A DNA stretch of 16,720 nucleotides from Clostridiales bacterium (GTDB taxonomy: Bacteria; Bacillota; Clostridia; Lachnospirales; Lachnospiraceae). The position numbers and the translations under genes are program-made. The DNA is taken from positions 1 through 16,720 of the forward strand of contig JAATEU010000513.1 of assembly GCA_015655565.1 (NCBI GenBank), in the 5' to 3' direction. Numbering within the stretch: the first letter of the stretch is position 1; every line of letters begins with the position of its first letter. This document shows positions 13,724-16,720 of this stretch, one piece after another. Under the pieces are notes generated by a model. The model was given only the letters and a program-made list of their open reading frames with translations, searched no databases and was not told where the DNA came from.

Positions 13724-15118
13724 ATGAAAGAGTATAAGGTGCAATTAAAGTCAGTGCAGGCACCTCTAAAAGACTGTTCATGTGTACCGGTTCTTTTGAG
13801 CGATGCTACAATAGAAGAAAGAAAAGAAAAAATCCTAACTAGAATGAAGGAAAATGGCATAGAACAGCTGATAGTATATGGTGATGTGGAGCATGGCGGT
13901 AATTTTAAGTATTTAGTAGGATTTTATATAAGATTTGAAGAGGGTCTTCTGGTAATCAAGGACAACGGTCAGATGAATCTGGTGTTGGGAAATGAGAACC
14001 TGAATAAGGCGGCCAAGGCAAGAATTCATGCAGGATGTATACATGTTCCGATGTTTTCACTTCCTAACCAGCCTAGTGAGTGTGGAAGAAATCTTCGTGA
14101 CCAGCTCATAGCTGCCGGAGTTGAGCCAGGAAAGCATACGGGAATTGCAGGGTGGAAACTGTTTACAGATCCATATGAACAGAATGACAAGATGTTTGAT
14201 GTTCCGGCTTTTATAGTCGATTGTGTCCGCAGTATTGCAGGAGAGGAATATGTTACCAATGCTGCTGCAATCTTTATTGGAGAAAACGGAGCACGCACAG
14301 TTAATAATGCCAATGAAATTGCACATTATGAATTTGCAGCTGCTCTTGCATCTGATTGTGTTCTGGATGCTATGGATGCCATAGAAGAAGGAACTTCGGA
14401 AATGATGCTTGGAGACAAGCTTAATCGTTATGGGCAGCCTAATAGTGTGGTGACAATTGCCTCTAGTGGCCCACGTTTTGTTAAGGCTAACATGTATCCT
14501 ACTAATAATACAGTAAAGGTGGGAGATCCTATTTCCCTTACTACCGGTTACAGGGGAGGTCTTTCCAGCCGTGCTGGCTATGCGGTTCATAATAGTGATG
14601 AGATGCCAGAGAACATGGAAGACTATCTGGAAAAAGTTGTAGCACCATACTTTAATGCATATGCTCACTGGTTGTCAGCAATTCATGTTGGTATGAAGGG
14701 AGGAGAGTTGTATGCTCTGGTAGAGCAGGTGCTTCCACAATCAGAATATCATTGGGGATTGTGTCCAGGACATCTGACAGCGGAAGAAGAGTGGCTTTGT
14801 TCTCCAATTCGTAAAAATTCAGAGGAAATTTTACGCAGTGGTATGTTGCTGCAGATTGATATTATTCCATCCGTACCTGGATATGGTGGTGTAAGTGCTG
14901 AGAGTACCATTGCATTGGCTGATGAAGCATTACGTCAGGAAATTCAGAAAGAATATCCTGATATGTGGGAGAGAATGCAGGTCCGCAGAACATATTTACA
15001 GGAGGTGCTTGGAATTCCGTTGCCAGAGGAGGTACTGCCGATGTGTTCAACAGTGGCTTATCTTCGTCCTTATCTGCTACAGAAAGAGCAGGCACTGGTA
15101 TGGGAACCGGTGAAATAA
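13724..15118 (+). CDS. M24/creatinase-fold protein with altered metal site
   Basis: A 464-residue protein of the creatinase/Xaa-Pro aminopeptidase (M24, pita-bread) superfamily. The N-terminal creatinase-like domain (about 30-175) is followed by the pita-bread domain (about 190-425), which opens with NANEIAHYEFAAALAS and IEEGTSE. Active M24 metalloenzymes use Asp, Asp, His, Glu, Glu. Here the first Asp position reads LTTG (Thr273), the second reads GLSSRAG (Ser282/Arg283), the His is kept (PGHL, His350), the first Glu is Asp379 (LQIDII) and the second Glu is kept (SAEST, Glu394). This is closer to metal-free members such as creatinase than to a dinuclear peptidase. It could be a C-N hydrolase or a dead regulator. 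The ribosome binding site is AAAGGAG, and it is the last operon gene, before the terminator at 15137. Confidence 0.8.
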   Translation: MKEYKVQLKSVQAPLKDCSCVPVLLSDATIEERKEKILTRMKENGIEQLIVYGDVEHGGNFKYLVGFYIRFEEGLLVIKDNGQMNLVLGNENLNKAAKARIHAGCIHVPMFSLPNQPSECGRNLRDQLIAAGVEPGKHTGIAGWKLFTDPYEQNDKMFDVPAFIVDCVRSIAGEEYVTNAAAIFIGENGARTVNNANEIAHYEFAAALASDCVLDAMDAIEEGTSEMMLGDKLNRYGQPNSVVTIASSGPRFVKANMYPTNNTVKVGDPISLTTGYRGGLSSRAGYAVHNSDEMPENMEDYLEKVVAPYFNAYAHWLSAIHVGMKGGELYALVEQVLPQSEYHWGLCPGHLTAEEEWLCSPIRKNSEEILRSGMLLQIDIIPSVPGYGGVSAESTIALADEALRQEIQKEYPDMWERMQVRRTYLQEVLGIPLPEEVLPMCSTVAYLRPYLLQKEQALVWEPVK

Positions 15119-15136
15119 TTAAGTAAGTATAAAAAA

Positions 15137-15161
15137 GAGTCTCGGCAGATTGCCGGGACTC
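15137..15161. terminator. Bidirectional terminator between operon and deoR-type gene
   Basis: GAGTCTCGGCA (15137-15147) pairs with TGCCGGGACTC (15151-15161), 11 positions with one G-U pair and the loop GAT. The AAAAAA before it gives a U tract for the minus-strand transcript, so it mainly ends the regulator gene. It also serves the plus-strand operon. Confidence 0.8.
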
Positions 15162-15176
15162 AGTTAGTAAGAAGTC

Positions 15177-15938
15177 TTAAGAAGTAATAATTGGAATATT
15201 AGCATTTATATATTTATCCAACAACGTCTGGTCAGCTTCGTGATCTGTGATAATCAGATTGATATTGGACAAAGAAGAAATACTATAATAATAAGATGTA
15301 TCTAACTTTGAACTATCTGCCATACAAATTACTTTTTCGGAGACTTGAATCATAGCACGTTTTGTAGTGCCATCAGTTATATGGGGAACACTAAGGCCAT
15401 GTTTTAAATCAATGCCCTCGGTTCCTAAGAAGAGAGTATCAATTTTAAACTGTGAGATAAAATTATCAGTAAGTGCTCCCATAAAGGCTTGAGAGTCAAA
15501 ACGATATTCTCCTGGACACATGATCACCCGGAGATTTTTACAATCCGACAATTGCTTCATGACAAGAAGAGAATGGGTCATTACTATAATTTTCTTAGTC
15601 TCTTTCAGAAGTAATGCCAGACAGCTGACAGTAGTACCGGCGTCCAGAAAGATGGAATCTCCTTCGTGGATGTAATCCATACATTTTTTTGCGATTGTCA
15701 TCTTCTCAGTCATATGTTCGGTATTCTTCATGGCCATGTTAAATTCGAACAAGGAACCGTTGTTTAAAACAGCACCACCATGCTGAAGGGAAATCAGACC
15801 ATCATCAGATAAAGTATTTAAATCTCTACGGATAGTCATGGAAGAAACGGATAGTTCTGATGCTAATTGGTTTGTGTCAACATAGCTTTCTAATTGGAGT
15901 TTTTGAATAATATATTGTCTACGCGCGATTGCATTCAT
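15177..15938 (-). CDS. DeoR-family transcriptional regulator of sugar metabolism
   Basis: A 253-residue repressor-type protein. The N-terminal winged helix (residues about 5-58) has the DeoR signature NQLASELSVSSMTIRRDLNT followed by LQHGGA. The C-terminal DeoRC sensor domain (about 75-230) has DAGTTVSCLA, FLGTEGIDLKHG and a closing MADSSKLD. Such sensors bind phosphorylated sugars. I chose the ATG at 15936-15938 because AGAGG lies seven bases before it; the ATG at 15968 would lie upstream of the predicted transcription start. It is convergent with the PTS operon and is the obvious candidate for its control, with the inducer being the phosphorylated substrate or a product of it. Confidence 0.92.
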   Translation of the reverse strand: MNAIARRQYIIQKLQLESYVDTNQLASELSVSSMTIRRDLNTLSDDGLISLQHGGAVLNNGSLFEFNMAMKNTEHMTEKMTIAKKCMDYIHEGDSIFLDAGTTVSCLALLLKETKKIIVMTHSLLVMKQLSDCKNLRVIMCPGEYRFDSQAFMGALTDNFISQFKIDTLFLGTEGIDLKHGLSVPHITDGTTKRAMIQVSEKVICMADSSKLDTSYYYSISSLSNINLIITDHEADQTLLDKYINANIPIITS

Positions 15939-15950
15939 AGTTAAACCTCT

Positions 15951-15974
15951 TTTAATAAATATTTGCATTTATTA
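15951..15974. promoter_or_regulatory. Candidate operator overlapping the deoR-type promoter
   Basis: AATAAAT (15954-15960) and ATTTATT (15967-15973) form a perfect seven-base inverted repeat with a six-base centre, ATTTGC. It overlaps the -10 box at 15971-15976 and the predicted start of transcription, a good position for autorepression. A similar sequence lies at 5985-6008. Confidence 0.45.
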
Positions 15975-15999
15975 TAACAGATTATATGGGAAAGAACAA
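15971..15999 (-). promoter_or_regulatory. Sigma-A promoter of the deoR-type gene
   Basis: On the minus strand, TTGTTC (15994-15999), a 17-base spacer and a perfect TATAAT (15971-15976) drive transcription toward the start at 15938. Confidence 0.7.
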
Positions 16000-16395
16000 A
16001 TGTTTTTAGAATTGGAGAAGTATGAGAGTATGGGGATTATAAAGAAGAACGGGGAAGAAATTCTACATTATATTATGACTTTTATGGGGGGATTCATGGG
16101 TTTATATGCAATCTGTGCTTTTGAAAATTACGGATCTGCGCAGACTGGAAATCTAATGAATATGGTGATACATCTGGTTGAAGAAAATACCAGGGGGGTG
16201 TTGATAAGAGGTGGAGCGTTTGTTCTCTTTTGCACTGGAATTGCTGTTTCCTGGCTGCTCCATCGATTTTTTACTTTACCTATGCGGGAAATAAGTCTTT
16301 TAGTAGACGCAGTGGGAATGGCAATCTCTGCATTCATGCCAGATGGCACAGATCCTTTCTTCCATCTATATCCATTGTTTGTAGTCACCAGCTGA
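16000..16395 (+). pseudogene. DUF1275 (YoaK-type) membrane protein, C-terminally truncated
   Basis: The frame encodes MTFMGGFMGLYAICAFENYG and then SAQTGNLMNM, the conserved N-terminal part of DUF1275 membrane proteins (usual length about 220-230 residues, six helices). Three further hydrophobic stretches follow, and similarity ends at LYPLFVVTS with a TGA at 16393-16395, so about half the protein is missing. The likely start is the ATG at 16030 rather than 16000, because GGAG lies 11 bases upstream and the first ATG sits next to the deoR -35 box. Function in the family is unknown, with transport suspected. Nothing resembling the missing half follows in any frame, so a rearrangement probably removed it. 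Confidence 0.6.
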
Positions 16396-16562
16396 AAAGA
16401 AGTTTCCAGTTTATCATACCGGGTTGCAACTCTCCTGAAAGAGAGAGGTTTTTGGTAGTAAAGTGTCAGGCTCTCAGAAGGAGGAAACGCTTTTCAGCGA
16501 AATAAGGACACGGCAACAACCCCTTCTGTTAAGGGCTTTTGAAAAGTATTCAGTTGGGTTTT

Positions 16563-16720
16563 TCAATTCAGGAGGGTATAAGTTCTTACGGCATGCCTCA
16601 TACGGCGGATGAATTCTTTAAAGGAGAGAGTGGCATCTTTCAAAACAGAGCCGTTTTTGTAGTCTTTCGCGGAAAATGTGACCGGAATAAAGAAGCCGTT
16701 ACCGGATTTTCTCAGTTTCA
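16563..16720 (-). CDS. Unidentified protein, C-terminal part (runs off window edge)
   Basis: On the minus strand a frame open from the window edge reads KLRKSGNGFFIPVTFSAKDY, continues through SVLKDATLSFKEFIRRMRHA and ends YTLLN before the stop at 16563-16565. The composition is protein-like, but I do not recognise the family. The plus strand is also open over 16593-16720 (MPHTADEFFKGESG onward), so strand choice is tentative. The stretch between the DUF1275 remnant and this ORF (16396-16562) shows only small weak hairpins such as CCCTT/AAGGG at 16521-16535. Confidence 0.3.
   Translation of the reverse strand, partial: KLRKSGNGFFIPVTFSAKDYKNGSVLKDATLSFKEFIRRMRHAVRTYTLLN

Noticed and set aside
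14057..14668. Minus-strand 203-codon open frame within the M24-fold gene
   Set aside because: The composition is not protein-like (rich in Cys, His, Ser and Ile) and it lies wholly opposite a recognisable gene.
16521..16540. CCCTT/AAGGG hairpin followed by CTTTT as a terminator
   Set aside because: Only five base pairs and a short T run; too weak to call.

Overview
The window looks like a chromosome segment of a gut-type member of the Bacillota, most likely class Clostridia and probably Lachnospiraceae. This is inferred from the moderately AT-rich sequence, the strong AGGAGG-type ribosome binding sites, the group II intron and recombinase types, and the PTS and DeoR content. No rRNA, tRNA or CRISPR array was found.

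Bases 1 to about 5290 are a graveyard of mobile DNA. The 3' end of a PucR/CdaR-type regulator is followed by a dead group II intron (about 441-4361). Its reverse transcriptase is broken by a frameshift (about 1250), by a 2.17 kb insertion (1435-3607) and by an in-frame stop (4058-4060). The insertion is a decayed 'recombinase in trio' (RIT) element. It has one intact tyrosine recombinase, the N-terminal remnant of a second, the catalytic half of a third, and clear inverted repeats. A fragment of a phzF-like gene sits inside the 5' RNA part of the intron. Past the intron are a hairpin terminator, a frameshifted accessory gene, and the 5' stub of a GH1 6-phospho-beta-glucosidase gene. That stub is coupled to an unidentified membrane protein gene on the minus strand.

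Bases 6018-15118 are the intact heart of the window: a seven-gene plus-strand operon. The order is a PTS EIIBC permease, three tandem paralogues of M81 (MlrC-type) metallopeptidase, an AbrB-family membrane protein, a free EIIA(Glc-type) protein, and an M24/creatinase-fold protein that has lost most canonical metal ligands. A DeoR-family regulator follows on the opposite strand behind a terminator, and its promoter carries a palindrome resembling a site in front of the PTS promoter. Taken together, the genes suggest uptake and phosphorylation of a sugar joined to an amino acid, peptide or other amide-bearing group. The M81 and M24 proteins would then open C-N bonds in the cytoplasm, and the AbrB-type protein might move a product across the membrane. 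The substrate cannot be read from sequence. I know of no characterised pathway with this gene set.

Bases 16000-16720 hold a truncated DUF1275 (YoaK-type) membrane gene, transcribed away from deoR, and then an unassigned stretch with a possible partial minus-strand gene at the edge.
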